Shown one piece after another: positions 55,899-64,000 of a stretch of 64,000 nt of DNA (the first letter of the stretch is position 1; each line of letters begins with the position of its first letter). The position numbers were made by a program, and so were the translations under genes. Origin of the DNA: Ensifer sp. IC3342. Its GTDB lineage: Bacteria; Pseudomonadota; Alphaproteobacteria; Rhizobiales; Rhizobiaceae. The stretch spans positions 1 to 64,000 of the forward strand of contig NZ_JADYVE010000002.1 of NCBI RefSeq assembly GCF_020193655.1. Direction: 5' to 3'. A model generated the notes under the pieces. It had not been told where the DNA came from and made no database searches. It was given only the letters and a program-made list of their open reading frames with translations.

Positions 55899-56036
55899 TT
55901 CTTGTCCCTCCTACCGTAATCGGCTGTGGGCATGAATACGCGTAGAGTTCCGATCACGATTATTGCACGAACGGAAAATAGTCGCAAATCGCCCGAAAGG
56001 GTTGTTGTCCGGCTCCCTTTCGCGCGATAGTTCTGC

Positions 56037-56423
56037 CTATTGCGAATATTGCTTGAGATAGGCGATCACGTTGGCGACTTCGTCTTCCTTCTTCAGCCCT
56101 GGAAATGCCATCTTGGTTCCCTTGACCTTGGCCTTCGGGTCCTGAAGATACTCGCGCAGGGTCGCCTCATCCCAGACGAGGCCTCCCTTACCCGCCTCGG
56201 TCATGGCCTGCGAATACTTGAAATTCGGATGGGTGCCGGCGGTCCTGCCCATCACGCCCTGCAGCGACGGACCGACCTTGTTCTGGTCCTTGTCGACCAC
56301 GTGGCAGGCCGCGCATTTCTTGAAGACGGTGGCCCCGGCCTCGGCGTCGCCCTCTTGGGCCAGACCGGCTACGGGACAGAGTGAGAGCGCCGAAAAAGAC
56401 AGGGCAAGAATGGGAATTCGCAT
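56037..56423 (-). CDS. Class I cytochrome c (c2/c550 type)
   Basis: A 128-residue periplasmic protein with a signal peptide (about residues 1-22, ending GLAQ), heme-binding CAACH at residues 37-41 and axial methionine in GTKMAFPGL near residue 100. VGPSLQGVMGRTAG and NVIAYLKQYS are typical of mitochondrial-like class I cytochromes. It lies 138 bases upstream of subunit II on the same strand and probably donates electrons to that oxidase. Confidence 0.92.
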   Translation of the reverse strand: MRIPILALSFSALSLCPVAGLAQEGDAEAGATVFKKCAACHVVDKDQNKVGPSLQGVMGRTAGTHPNFKYSQAMTEAGKGGLVWDEATLREYLQDPKAKVKGTKMAFPGLKKEDEVANVIAYLKQYSQ

Positions 56424-56654
56424 GACACTTCCTCAATTTCGCCTGGCGCGGGGCAAGGAGGACTATCGTCAAAATCGTTGTATTGGCGGTGCTTGCTTCT
56501 CTCGATGATGGCGCGCCGGGGGCGGTTGATACTTGCGACAGAAACAAAACTAAGGCCCGCTTAGCAGAAGTCAATTGCCATGTCGGGGCGCGTTTAGCGC
56601 TCTGAAGCGCCTTGCATATGCAAACTCCTGCCGGTTCTGCCGTGACGCGTGCGA

Positions 56655-57722
56655 TTAGACGCGATTGCCCTCCGCGTCGAAGAAATGCAGGGAGTGCGTG
56701 GGAAAGCGGATCGGGACGGTGCCGGAGGCTGTAAGGAAGGACCGGTCATTGGTGAAGGCCTTGAAGTTTGTCCGGCCAAGCGACAGGTGCAGGATGATGC
56801 CGAACCCGGTCGGCTCAACAAGGTCTACAGTCGCGAGCAGGGTGTCTGGCCCGTGACCCGCAAGGACGACGTGTTCCGGACGGATGCCGAGCGTCGCCTT
56901 GGCATTGTCCGCGACTGACGCGGACGCATCAAGCGGAATGCTGACGCCTCCTTCCGTCTCGAAATTCGGCCTGGCGCCAGCACGATATGTGCCCTCGAAG
57001 AAATTCATGCCGGGGGAGCCGATGAAACCCGCCACGAAGAGGTTGGCCGGACGGTCGTAGAGTTCGAGCGGGCTCCCCACCTGCTGGACCACACCGCCAT
57101 TCATGGCGACGATGCGGTCCGCCAGCGTCATCGCTTCGATCTGGTCGTGCGTCACGTAGATCGACGTGGCGCCGAGGTCCTTGTGCAGCTTCTTGATTTC
57201 GGCGCGCATCTGTTCGCGCAGGCGCGCATCGAGGTTTGAGAGCGGTTCGTCGAAAAGAAAGGCCTTCGGCTGGCGGACGATCGCTCGCCCCATGGCGACG
57301 CGCTGGCGCTGTCCGCCGGAAAGCGCGCGCGGACGGCGCTCGAGCAGTGGCTCCAGACCAAGCTTGGCGGCGGCGCCGGAAACGACGCTGGTGATCCTGT
57401 CCTTGGCCGTCTTGCGCAGCCGCAGGCTGTAGCTCATGTTTTTCTCGACCGACATGTGCGGATAGAGCGCATAGGACTGGAACACCATGGCGATGTCACG
57501 GTCCTTCGGCGCGAGCTCGTTGACGCGCTTGCCGGCGATGCGAATCTCGCCGGCCGTCACGCTTTCGAGCCCGGCGATCATGCGCAGAAGGGTGGACTTG
57601 CCGCAGCCCGACGGGCCGACGAGCACGACGAACTCGCCATCGCGGATCTTGAGGTCGACGTCGTGCAGCACCGGGTGGATGCCGTAGGATTTGTGGATAT
57701 TGGCGATATCGATGGAAGCCAT
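56655..57722 (-). CDS. Carbohydrate ABC transporter ATP-binding protein (MalK/UgpC type)
   Basis: A 355-residue ATPase: Walker [11 protein letters not shown]-loop [13 protein letters not shown], signature [16 protein letters not shown], Walker [14 protein letters not shown]-loop [15 protein letters not shown], and a C-terminal TOBE domain ([10 protein letters not shown]). It serves the two permeases just upstream in the operon (6-base gap). The last gene of a six-gene operon that starts with a FadR-type regulator. Confidence 0.92.
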   Translation of the reverse strand: MASIDIANIHKSYGIHPVLHDVDLKIRDGEFVVLVGPSGCGKSTLLRMIAGLESVTAGEIRIAGKRVNELAPKDRDIAMVFQSYALYPHMSVEKNMSYSLRLRKTAKDRITSVVSGAAAKLGLEPLLERRPRALSGGQRQRVAMGRAIVRQPKAFLFDEPLSNLDARLREQMRAEIKKLHKDLGATSIYVTHDQIEAMTLADRIVAMNGGVVQQVGSPLELYDRPANLFVAGFIGSPGMNFFEGTYRAGARPNFETEGGVSIPLDASASVADNAKATLGIRPEHVVLAGHGPDTLLATVDLVEPTGFGIILHLSLGRTNFKAFTNDRSFLTASGTVPIRFPTHSLHFFDAEGNRV

Positions 57723-57728
57723 GGGTAA

Positions 57729-58562
57729 TCAGCCTTTGACCGCGCCGGCCGTCAGGCCCTGGACGAGATAGCGTTGAATGAACAGGAAGAAGAGGCAGGC
57801 CGGGATCAATGCCAGCACGCCGGCCGCCATCATCTGCCCGAAATCGACCGAAAACTTCGACACGAAGGACAGAAGCCCGACCGGGAAGGTCGCCTGCTCG
57901 TTGCCGGAGATCAGCATCAGCGAGAAGAGCAGTTCGCTCCAGGCGGCGGTAAAGACGAAGCCGAGCGTCGCGGCGATGCCGGGCAGCGTCAGCGGCAGGA
58001 TGATCTGGCGGAAGGCGACGAACTGCGTGGCGCCGTCGATCATCGCCGCTTCCTCCAAATCCTTCGGAATGCCGTCGAAGAAGGACTGCATCAGGAAAGT
58101 CGCGAAGGGCACGTTGAAAGCGGTGTAAACGATGACGAGGCCGGTGAGACTGTTGGTGAGCCCCATCGGCGAGAGGATCTTGAAGATCGGCGCTACCAGC
58201 ATCACCAGCGGGAACATCTGAGTGAGCAGCATCAAGGTCACCAGCCAATACTTGCCGCGGAAGCGAAAGCGCGACAGCGCGTAGCCGGAGAGTGATGAAA
58301 GGACCGTCACGATCACTGCGGTCGAGCCCGAAACGATCAGGCTGTTGCGGAAGAAGACCGGAAAGGAGCTGTGTCTCAGCACGAAGTCGAAATGCTCGAA
58401 ACTCGCCCGCGACGGCCAGAGCCGGACACCCTCAGTGTAGAGCAGATCGTTCGGCGTGACCGCAACCTTGAGCAGCCAGAACAGCGGGAAGAGCGCAAAG
58501 GCGATGTAGGCGAGGATCGCCAGGCGGTGCGCGATAGTGAGGAACGTTGATTTGGCGCGCAT
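57729..58562 (-). CDS. Carbohydrate ABC transporter permease (MalG type)
   Basis: A 277-residue permease with six membrane segments (ILAYIAFALFPLFWLLKVAV at the N-terminus) and the EAA loop DLEEAAMIDGATQFVAFRQIILPLTLPG. The start at 58562 is chosen by the position of the first membrane segment; the frame is open upstream over the neighbouring gene. It lies 5 bases after the partner permease. Confidence 0.9.
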   Translation of the reverse strand: MRAKSTFLTIAHRLAILAYIAFALFPLFWLLKVAVTPNDLLYTEGVRLWPSRASFEHFDFVLRHSSFPVFFRNSLIVSGSTAVIVTVLSSLSGYALSRFRFRGKYWLVTLMLLTQMFPLVMLVAPIFKILSPMGLTNSLTGLVIVYTAFNVPFATFLMQSFFDGIPKDLEEAAMIDGATQFVAFRQIILPLTLPGIAATLGFVFTAAWSELLFSLMLISGNEQATFPVGLLSFVSKFSVDFGQMMAAGVLALIPACLFFLFIQRYLVQGLTAGAVKG

Positions 58563-58567
58563 CGGTG

Positions 58568-59524
58568 TCAATCCTTGCTCAAGAGCCACTGTCTCAGAAT
58601 GACGATCAGCAGCGAATAGGCGAGGAGCAGCGCCAGCAGCACCAGCGCGATCGCCGAGGCATAGCCGAAATCGAGCCGCTTGAAGGCCTGGGTGAAGATG
58701 TAGCTGGCGACGATCTGTGTCCGGTCGGCGGGGCCGCCATTGGTCATGACGATGATGAGGTCGGCGAAATTCGAGATCCAGACCGTCCGCAGGAGGATGG
58801 TGATCGCGATCGTCGGGGCGAGGAAGGGAAGGGTGATCGAAAGGAAACGCTGGACCGGTCCGGCCCCGTCTATGCTGGCGGCCTCGTAAAGGTCGCGCGG
58901 GATCGCCTGCAGCGCGGCGAGCAGCGTGATCGCGAAGAAGGGAATGCCCCACCAGATATTGGCGACGATCGGTCCCCACATGGCGAGCTGCGGATCGGAC
59001 AGGATATTGGCCGGCTGGCTCATGAGTCCGAGCCTGTAGAGCCAATGCGGCAGCGGTCCGACGACGGGGTTGAAGAGCCAGGCCCAGTTGAGACCGGCGA
59101 GGAAGCTCGGAACGGCCCAGGGCAGGAAGACGAGAGCCTGGGCGATCGCCCGGCCGCTAAAGGGCTTGTCGAGCAGGAGGGCGAGGATCAGTCCGAATGT
59201 GAACTGCAGCAGCACGGAGGCGCCGGTCCACCAGAGCGTGTTTCTGAGCGCGCGGAAAAACGCCTGGTCCTCGGACAGTGCCCTGAAATGATCGAGGCCG
59301 ACGAAGGCGCCGGAGAACGGGTTGAGCAGCTGGATGTCGCGGAAGGCATAGGAGACGCCGAGGACCAGCGGCACGAGCATGACCGCGACGATCAGGATCA
59401 GCGCCGGCGCGCTGTAAAGATAGGGCGCGGAGGCGTCGGCGATGCGCTTCATCAGCGGCGGACGAATTGCATGCAGGCCGTCATGGCGTGCGGCATAGGC
59501 CATCGATCGTATTTTCCCCTTCAT
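58568..59524 (-). CDS. Carbohydrate ABC transporter permease (MalF type)
   Basis: A 318-residue permease with six membrane segments (YLYSAPALILIVAVMLVPLVLG first) and the EAA loop DLYEAASIDGAGPVQRFLSITLPFLAP. A later ATG at 59503 (MAYAARHDG) is an alternative start. Partner of the MalG-type permease in the same operon. Confidence 0.9.
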   Translation of the reverse strand: MKGKIRSMAYAARHDGLHAIRPPLMKRIADASAPYLYSAPALILIVAVMLVPLVLGVSYAFRDIQLLNPFSGAFVGLDHFRALSEDQAFFRALRNTLWWTGASVLLQFTFGLILALLLDKPFSGRAIAQALVFLPWAVPSFLAGLNWAWLFNPVVGPLPHWLYRLGLMSQPANILSDPQLAMWGPIVANIWWGIPFFAITLLAALQAIPRDLYEAASIDGAGPVQRFLSITLPFLAPTIAITILLRTVWISNFADLIIVMTNGGPADRTQIVASYIFTQAFKRLDFGYASAIALVLLALLLAYSLLIVILRQWLLSKD

Positions 59525-59596
59525 GGCCCGCCTTTTCCGGCGTGCCTTTTGTTTCTTGGCGAATGGCGGCGGCGCGAACCGCCGCCATTCCGCGCA

Positions 59597-60859
59597 TTAC
59601 TTCTTGCTGGCGAGATACTTCTGCTGCGCCTTGGTCAGGTAATCGGCCCACTGGTTGGCGAGCTCTTCCGGCGTGATGTCGCCGAGCAGCGCTTCCTGGG
59701 TCGTCTTGATCGCCAGCGAATCCTTGAAGAAGGCGAACTCCTCGAGGTAGGTCGGCATGACGGTCAGCACGACATCCTTGTCGGCGAGTTCATCGAACCA
59801 GCCCTTGAACTGCGGGCTCGCGTAGAAGGGGTCCTTCTCGGCGGACTTGTGAACCGGCAGGGCGCCGGTGCGCTTGTTCCACTCGATGTTGCCTTCTGGG
59901 CCTTCGAGCGTTTCGATGAGCTTCCAGGAGAGGTCCTTGTTCTGGCTCGACGAGAGCATCGACCAGCCGGCATAACCGATGGTGGTGAAGGCCTTGCCGC
60001 TCGGGCCCTTCGGCATGGTGGTGACGCCGAAATCATCCGGCTTCATGCGCTGGGCGATCGCGATCAGCGCATCCGGATCCTGGTCGAGGAAGGCGCAGGT
60101 GCCGCTGTAAAAGCCCGCGACGATTTCGTTGAAGCCCCAGTTGACGCTGTCCTTCGGCGCAAGGCCCTTCTTGTAGAGGTCGATGACCCAGGTCAGGCCC
60201 TTCACCCAGCCCTCGCTATTCATCGTAGAGGTGCCGTCTTCGTTGAAGAACTTGTTGTCGCCGGCCATGGTTGCGCCGAACATCACCCAGCCGTTGAGGC
60301 CGCCCGGACCGCCGCGCAGGCAGTAGCCGGATTTGCCCGGCAGCTTGGAGACCGCCTCGGATGCCTTGACGAAGTCGTCCATCGTCTTCGGCGGTTCGGC
60401 GACGCCGGCTTCAGCGAGCAGCTTCTTATTGTAGAACATCGCCCGGAGATAGAAGCCGTAGGGCAGCATGTAGGCGGTGTCGTTGACGTCACGCCCGAGT
60501 TCAAGCGCACGCTCGGTCAGGCCGGACGTGTGCTCCCACTTTTCAAGATAGGGCTCGAGGCTTTCGAGCATGCCGTTGTTGGCGTAGAGGGAGAGCCAGG
60601 TGTCAGGCATTTCCATGACATCCGGCACTTCGCCGGCCGAAACCATGGTCGCGAATTTCTGGAAGGCTTCGCCCCAGGGCAGCGAGATGATCTCGACCGT
60701 GGTGCCGGGGTTGGCCGCCTCGAACTTGGCGACGATCGACTTCAGCGTCTCAGTGCGCTCGGGGCTGGTGATGACCTCGACGAGCTTCAGCTTTGTATCG
60801 GCGAGCGCGCTGCCGGCCATCAGCGTGGCAAGCAGGGTTGCGGTAATCAATTTTCTCAT
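59597..60859 (-). CDS. Carbohydrate ABC transporter extracellular binding protein (family 1)
   Basis: A 420-residue family 1 solute-binding protein. The signal peptide is MRKLITATLLATLMAGSALA; the mature part has TLKSIVAKFEAANPGTTVEII and PDVMEMPDTWLSLYANNGML, typical of UgpB/MalE-like proteins. The ATG at 60859 follows GGGGAA. Although it is of the sugar type, the operon carries no sugar-metabolic gene but a Cys/Met PLP enzyme. Confidence 0.9.
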   Translation of the reverse strand: MRKLITATLLATLMAGSALADTKLKLVEVITSPERTETLKSIVAKFEAANPGTTVEIISLPWGEAFQKFATMVSAGEVPDVMEMPDTWLSLYANNGMLESLEPYLEKWEHTSGLTERALELGRDVNDTAYMLPYGFYLRAMFYNKKLLAEAGVAEPPKTMDDFVKASEAVSKLPGKSGYCLRGGPGGLNGWVMFGATMAGDNKFFNEDGTSTMNSEGWVKGLTWVIDLYKKGLAPKDSVNWGFNEIVAGFYSGTCAFLDQDPDALIAIAQRMKPDDFGVTTMPKGPSGKAFTTIGYAGWSMLSSSQNKDLSWKLIETLEGPEGNIEWNKRTGALPVHKSAEKDPFYASPQFKGWFDELADKDVVLTVMPTYLEEFAFFKDSLAIKTTQEALLGDITPEELANQWADYLTKAQQKYLASKK

Positions 60860-60908
60860 TTTCAGTTCCCCTTTTCTTAGGTGTTCGGGTTCTGCCGTAT
60901 CGTCGGCC

Positions 60909-62075
60909 TTAGGAAGCGACGGCGATCGCCGCTTCGAGATCGCTCCAGAGGGCCTCCGTTCCCTCCAGGCCGACATGGAGCCGTACCGACCGCGGCGAAA
61001 TGCCGAAGGCGGCCGCGGAATTGGGCTGGGCTTTCTGCGTCAGAACGACTTCGCCCGGTACGACGAGGCTTTCGTGGCCGCCCCAAGAAACGCCGAGCTT
61101 GAACAATTGAAGGTGATCGGCGAAGCGTCGCACGTCGACGCCCGCGCGAAAGATGAACGAGAACAGGCCGGAGGTGCCGGAAAGACCTGGCGGCAGATCA
61201 TTGCCGAGACCGGGATGGCATACGGTTTCCACCAGCGGATGGCTCTGCAGGCGCTGCGCGACGGCGAGTGCCGAGCGTTCGTGCGCCTTCATGCGGATCG
61301 GGAGCGTGCGAAGCCCGCGGATCAGGAGCCAAGCATCGAATGGCGAAAGCTTGCCGCCGAGATAGGGATAGGCTTCGGAGCGGATGCGCCCAATCAAATC
61401 CTTCGACCCGGCAACGACGCCGGCGACGACATCGCTGTGGCCGCCGAGATATTTCGAAGCCGAGTGAATGACGAGATCGACGCCGAGCGAGATCGGCTGC
61501 TGGAACACCGGGCTCGCCCAGCTGTTGTCGATCACGGTGACAATGCCCTCGCCCTTGGCGAGTGCCGCAAGGGCGGCAACATCGTGGGTGTCCATCACCC
61601 AGCTCGTCGGACTTTCCATGTAAAAGAGCTTGGCGCCGGGAAGCGCCTTTGCCACTGCCTCCTCGTCGCGTCCGTCGACATAGGTCACTTCGACGCGCAT
61701 CCGCTTCAGGTGCGTGCCGAACAGCCGGAAGGCGTCGGGATAGACATGTTTGACCGCCACGATGCGGTCGCCCGGCTCGACAAAGGAAAGAACGGTCGAC
61801 GAGATCGCCGACATGCCGCTCGCGAAGCCGAGGGCGTCCTCGGCGCCTTCGAGTTTCGCCAGCATTTCCTCGAACATCCGGACCGTCGGATTGAGGCCAC
61901 GGGTGTAAATCGGCCGCACGCGCTCGCCCCGATACGAGGCGACCATATCGTCATAGTCCTTGAAGGTGAAAAGCGACGTCTGGACGATCGGCGGCACGAC
62001 GGCGTCGAAGGCATTGCCTTCGTCATGTGCGACGATGAGGGACGCTGCGTCGAACGGATCGAAGCCGTTGTTCAT
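60909..62075 (-). CDS. Cys/Met-metabolism PLP-dependent enzyme (gamma-lyase/synthase family)
   Basis: A 388-residue fold type I PLP enzyme. PPIVQTSLFTFKDYDDM, YTRGLNPTV (phosphate and substrate contacts), ASGMSAISSTVLSF, DNSWASPVFQQP and the PLP lysine in HSASKYLGGHSDVVAG place it in the cystathionine gamma-synthase/lyase, methionine gamma-lyase group. VRLHVGLEG near the end holds the carboxylate-binding arginine. The exact reaction cannot be told. It overlaps the FadR-type gene by 4 bases and precedes the importer genes. Confidence 0.88.
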   Translation of the reverse strand: MNNGFDPFDAASLIVAHDEGNAFDAVVPPIVQTSLFTFKDYDDMVASYRGERVRPIYTRGLNPTVRMFEEMLAKLEGAEDALGFASGMSAISSTVLSFVEPGDRIVAVKHVYPDAFRLFGTHLKRMRVEVTYVDGRDEEAVAKALPGAKLFYMESPTSWVMDTHDVAALAALAKGEGIVTVIDNSWASPVFQQPISLGVDLVIHSASKYLGGHSDVVAGVVAGSKDLIGRIRSEAYPYLGGKLSPFDAWLLIRGLRTLPIRMKAHERSALAVAQRLQSHPLVETVCHPGLGNDLPPGLSGTSGLFSFIFRAGVDVRRFADHLQLFKLGVSWGGHESLVVPGEVVLTQKAQPNSAAAFGISPRSVRLHVGLEGTEALWSDLEAAIAVAS

Positions 62076-62788
62076 TTGGACATTTCCTTGATGTCTTCCT
62101 CGACGATGGCGAGGATCTTCAGTGTTTCTTCACGCGCAGCGTTGGTGTCCTGCGCTGCGATGGCGTTGAAAAGGGTGCGGTGGAACGGAAAGGAGCGCCG
62201 CGCGAAATCCGGCCGGTCGAAGGGCTTTTCCCAAAAGCGTTCGAAGGCCTCGCGCATCTGCTCGAGGAGCTGGCGGAAGAGCGGGTTGTGCGTGGCGTCG
62301 TAGATTGCCAGGTGGAAGGCCAGGTCTTCCGGACCGGACGTGCCTTTGGCGAGATGCACACGTTCCATCTCGTCAAGCTTTGTCTCGATGTTGATGAGAT
62401 CCGCATCCGTGCGGCGGCGCGCGGCGACCATGCCAGCCTCGACCTCGATGCCGCGACGCACTTCGAGCGTTTGCAGAAGTGCGTCGCGCAGGTGCTCTGT
62501 GTCGAGCGCCAGCGGCATGTGGATCGTCGCGCCGGAAATGGCACGCAGCAGATAGGTGCCGCTGCCTTTGCGCGCCTCCATGACGCCGAGCGCCTGGAAA
62601 TGGCTGAGGACCTCGCGGACCGTGGAACGCCCGACGGCGAGCGCCGCCATTAATTCGCGCTCGGCCGGCAGCCGATCGCCCGGCTTCAGGCCGGAATGCT
62701 GGATGTAGTCGGCAAGAGCGGCAATGACCTGTTGCACCCGATCGACCGGGGGCAGGGGCACAAGCGTCGCCTTGTCTCGCTGAGGCAT
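62072..62788 (-). CDS. FadR-subfamily GntR regulator
   Basis: A 238-residue regulator: N-terminal winged helix (LPAERELMAALAVGRSTVREVLSHFQALGVMEARKGSGTYLL region, about residues 40-80) and a helical FCD ligand domain (DLAFHLAIYDATHNPLF with metal-binding histidine). First gene of the operon with the PLP enzyme and importer, so it probably autoregulates and controls uptake. A candidate operator lies just upstream. Confidence 0.9.
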   Translation of the reverse strand: MPQRDKATLVPLPPVDRVQQVIAALADYIQHSGLKPGDRLPAERELMAALAVGRSTVREVLSHFQALGVMEARKGSGTYLLRAISGATIHMPLALDTEHLRDALLQTLEVRRGIEVEAGMVAARRRTDADLINIETKLDEMERVHLAKGTSGPEDLAFHLAIYDATHNPLFRQLLEQMREAFERFWEKPFDRPDFARRSFPFHRTLFNAIAAQDTNAAREETLKILAIVEEDIKEMSK

Positions 62789-62811
62789 CCGGTTCTCCGC
62801 ACGACGCCAAA

Positions 62812-62831
62812 TTGGTCTGACATCTGAGCAA
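62812..62831. promoter_or_regulatory. Candidate FadR-type operator
   Basis: TTGGTCTGACATCTGAGCAA resembles the TGGTCxGACCA-like sites of FCD-domain GntR regulators, with imperfect dyad symmetry (TTGGTC/GAGCAA). It lies 24 bases upstream of the FadR-type start codon. Assignment is by resemblance only. Confidence 0.4.
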
Positions 62832-63008
62832 TATGACGGCGATGGACCCGGCGGTCAAGCGGGAAACAGGTGCTTTGCAGGGCTCGGTACAGAGGATGTT
62901 CCATGGCATTTAGTGCCCTTGCCGGGTGGGCGCGATACGCTCTGTCCTACACAGCCGCGCTTGACCCTTTCGAAGATTGAGCGCGATATCGGGGGAAGGA
63001 GTTCTGAG

Positions 63009-63263
63009 ATGACATATTGTACGTGTGCCGCTCTCGCCCTTGTCACGGCCCTGGCCGGCCTATCGGCGGGCGATGCAAATGCCCAGATGCGGACGGGGAA
63101 GGGCGAGTATTACAGCGGTATCCAGCGTAAACCCTGGCCGAGCTATCTCTTTTTCTGGATCACCGGCCAGGATAACCCGGCTACGTATGGGGCGCCGGCA
63201 AGGAAAAATGCGAGCGCCGGCAAGCGGCCGCCGAAGAGCGGCAGGAGCTATCCAGCCCAATAG
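63009..63263 (+). CDS. Small secreted protein
   Basis: An 84-residue protein with a clear signal peptide (CTCAALALVTALAGLSAGDANA, cleavage near residue 24) and a basic, proline-rich mature part (GKGEYYSGIQRKPWPSYLFF, ending KSGRSYPAQ). A GGGGGAAGGAG ribosome site 6 bases before the ATG supports translation. No family recognised. It stands alone and is followed by a partial RIME-like repeat. Confidence 0.7.
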   Translation: MTYCTCAALALVTALAGLSAGDANAQMRTGKGEYYSGIQRKPWPSYLFFWITGQDNPATYGAPARKNASAGKRPPKSGRSYPAQ

Positions 63264-63265
63264 CC

Positions 63266-63319
63266 ATTCAAAGTGCTACAACGACCTTTGCGCCTCCGAT
63301 TGGAGGCGCGGCGCCGTAG
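63266..63319 (+). repeat. Right half of a RIME-like repeat
   Basis: ATTCAAAGTGCTACAACG, then TGCGCCTCCGATTGGAGGCGC and GGCGCCGTAG. The stem bases differ from other copies (CGCCTCC instead of CGCGTCT), but the change is matched on the other arm, so hairpin pairing is preserved. It lies between convergent genes. Confidence 0.7.
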
Positions 63320-63382
63320 GTGAAAGACGCCCGCGGATCGCGCCGGCGTCCTCATCATAGGACGGTGAAAAGACGCTTGCCG

Positions 63383-64000
63383 TCAAACCTTGGCGACATG
63401 GACCTCGCGCGGCAACGAGGAGAGGACTTCTGGCCCGTCGGCGCGGAGGATCACGATATCCTCGAGCCTAATGCCGAAACGGCCAGGCAGGTAAATGCCG
63501 GGCTCGATCGAAAACACCATGCCTTCCTCGAGAATCGTTTCCGAGGTCGCGGTGATGTAGGGCGGCTCGTGACCGTCGATGCCCATGCCGTGGCCGGTGC
63601 GATGCACGAAATATTCGCCATAGCCGGCATCCGCGATCACCTTGCGCGCGGCCGCGTCGACTTCCTTCGCCGGCACGCCGGGGCGGGCTGCCTTCATCGC
63701 CGCCTGCACTGCCTTTTCCACGATCGTGTGGATCTGGCCATAGCCCTCCGGCGCCCGCCCCACGACCGCCATCCGGGTTATGTCGCTCGGGAAGCCCTGT
63801 TTGCGGCCGCCGATGTCGATCACCACGGCGTCGCCTTCTTCGATGACGCGGTCGCTGGCGGAATGGTGCGGAAAGGCGCCGTTGCCGCCGGAACCGACGA
63901 TCCAGAACCCCGGCGCTGCGCCTTCCGAGGAAAAGTGGGCGCGGATCTCGGCGGCGAGTTCCTTCTCGGTTATACCGGGACGGATCTTCGAAAAGGCGGC
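63383..64000 (-). CDS. M24 aminopeptidase P family peptidase (partial, C-terminal part)
   Basis: The frame is open to the window edge, so only the last 205 residues are seen. All five metal ligands of the pita-bread fold are present: aspartates in VVIDIGG and SDITR, histidine in HRTGHGMG, and glutamates in SIEPGIY and IRLEDIV. The FPHHSAS and GHGMGIDGHEPPY motifs are typical of Xaa-Pro dipeptidase/aminopeptidase proteins. It cleaves Xaa-Pro or similar peptide bonds using two metal ions. Confidence 0.9.
   Translation of the reverse strand, partial: AAFSKIRPGITEKELAAEIRAHFSSEGAAPGFWIVGSGGNGAFPHHSASDRVIEEGDAVVIDIGGRKQGFPSDITRMAVVGRAPEGYGQIHTIVEKAVQAAMKAARPGVPAKEVDAAARKVIADAGYGEYFVHRTGHGMGIDGHEPPYITATSETILEEGMVFSIEPGIYLPGRFGIRLEDIVILRADGPEVLSSLPREVHVAKV

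Noticed and set aside
58547..60880. A 777-codon plus-strand open frame across two ABC genes
   Set aside because: The opposite strand encodes a binding protein and permease with clear motifs. The long frame is a shadow of GC-rich codon use.

Overview
The window looks like a chromosomal segment of an alphaproteobacterium of the Sinorhizobium/Ensifer group. It opens on the last bases of a 5S rRNA gene followed by an initiator tRNA, which is the usual end of a rhizobial rRNA operon. It is GC-rich, carries at least five full and several partial copies of a rhizobial-type palindromic intergenic repeat (RIME-like), and has a gene arrangement very close to the hyp (hydroxyproline) locus known from S. 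meliloti. The assignment rests on recognition of sequence and gene order; no database search was possible.

Region 1 (1-13.1 kb): rRNA operon end, a decayed serine-recombinase remnant, then a hydroxyproline catabolic locus: GntR repressor, HPC deaminase (DapA family), Ldh2-type pyrroline-2-carboxylate reductase, ketoglutarate semialdehyde dehydrogenase, a polar amino acid type ABC importer, an FAD D-hydroxyproline dehydrogenase, a 49-codon stump of the 4-hydroxyproline epimerase, an aconitase-X type cis-3-hydroxyproline dehydratase and a proline-racemase-family protein lacking both catalytic cysteines. Four promoters in the locus share a direct-repeat motif with 11-bp spacing, a candidate operator for the GntR repressor.

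Region 2 (13.1-28.3 kb): a CDC48/VAT-like double AAA ATPase, a LuxR-type regulator with a degenerate receiver, and serine-cycle genes (serine-glyoxylate aminotransferase, malyl-CoA lyase, malate-CoA ligase beta and alpha), followed by a frameshifted BCCT betaine-type transporter, two divergent GlxA/GbdR-type AraC regulators and a very large fused aminotransferase/D-2-hydroxyacid dehydrogenase. Together these suggest assimilation of C1/glycine units, perhaps from methylated amines such as betaine.

Region 3 (28.3-38.8 kb): three different membrane-anchored SGNH hydrolases, a hypothetical protein and a NarX/NarL-type two-component system on one strand, and on the other a compact operon SxtJ-family protein / DUF5989 micro-membrane protein / NodU-type carbamoyltransferase. 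Intergenic DNA here is noticeably AT-richer than elsewhere. This is the least-described system of the window, probably for carbamoylation and acyl/ester trimming of a surface or secreted molecule.

Region 4 (38.8-46 kb): a ribitol-type catabolic operon with LacI regulator, sugar ABC importer, ribitol dehydrogenase and FGGY D-ribulokinase. Region 5 (46-56.5 kb): assorted genes (flavin-dependent oxidoreductase, class III nucleotide cyclase, SRPBCC protein, a glutathione synthetase paralogue, a beta-lactamase-fold hydrolase) and an alternative cytochrome c oxidase cluster of coxMNOP type with its own cytochrome c. Region 6 (56.6-64 kb): a carbohydrate-type ABC importer in one operon with a Cys/Met-metabolism PLP enzyme and a FadR-type regulator, a small secreted protein, and the C-terminal part of an M24 aminopeptidase running off the window edge.

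No CRISPR array, intact insertion sequence or prophage was seen.
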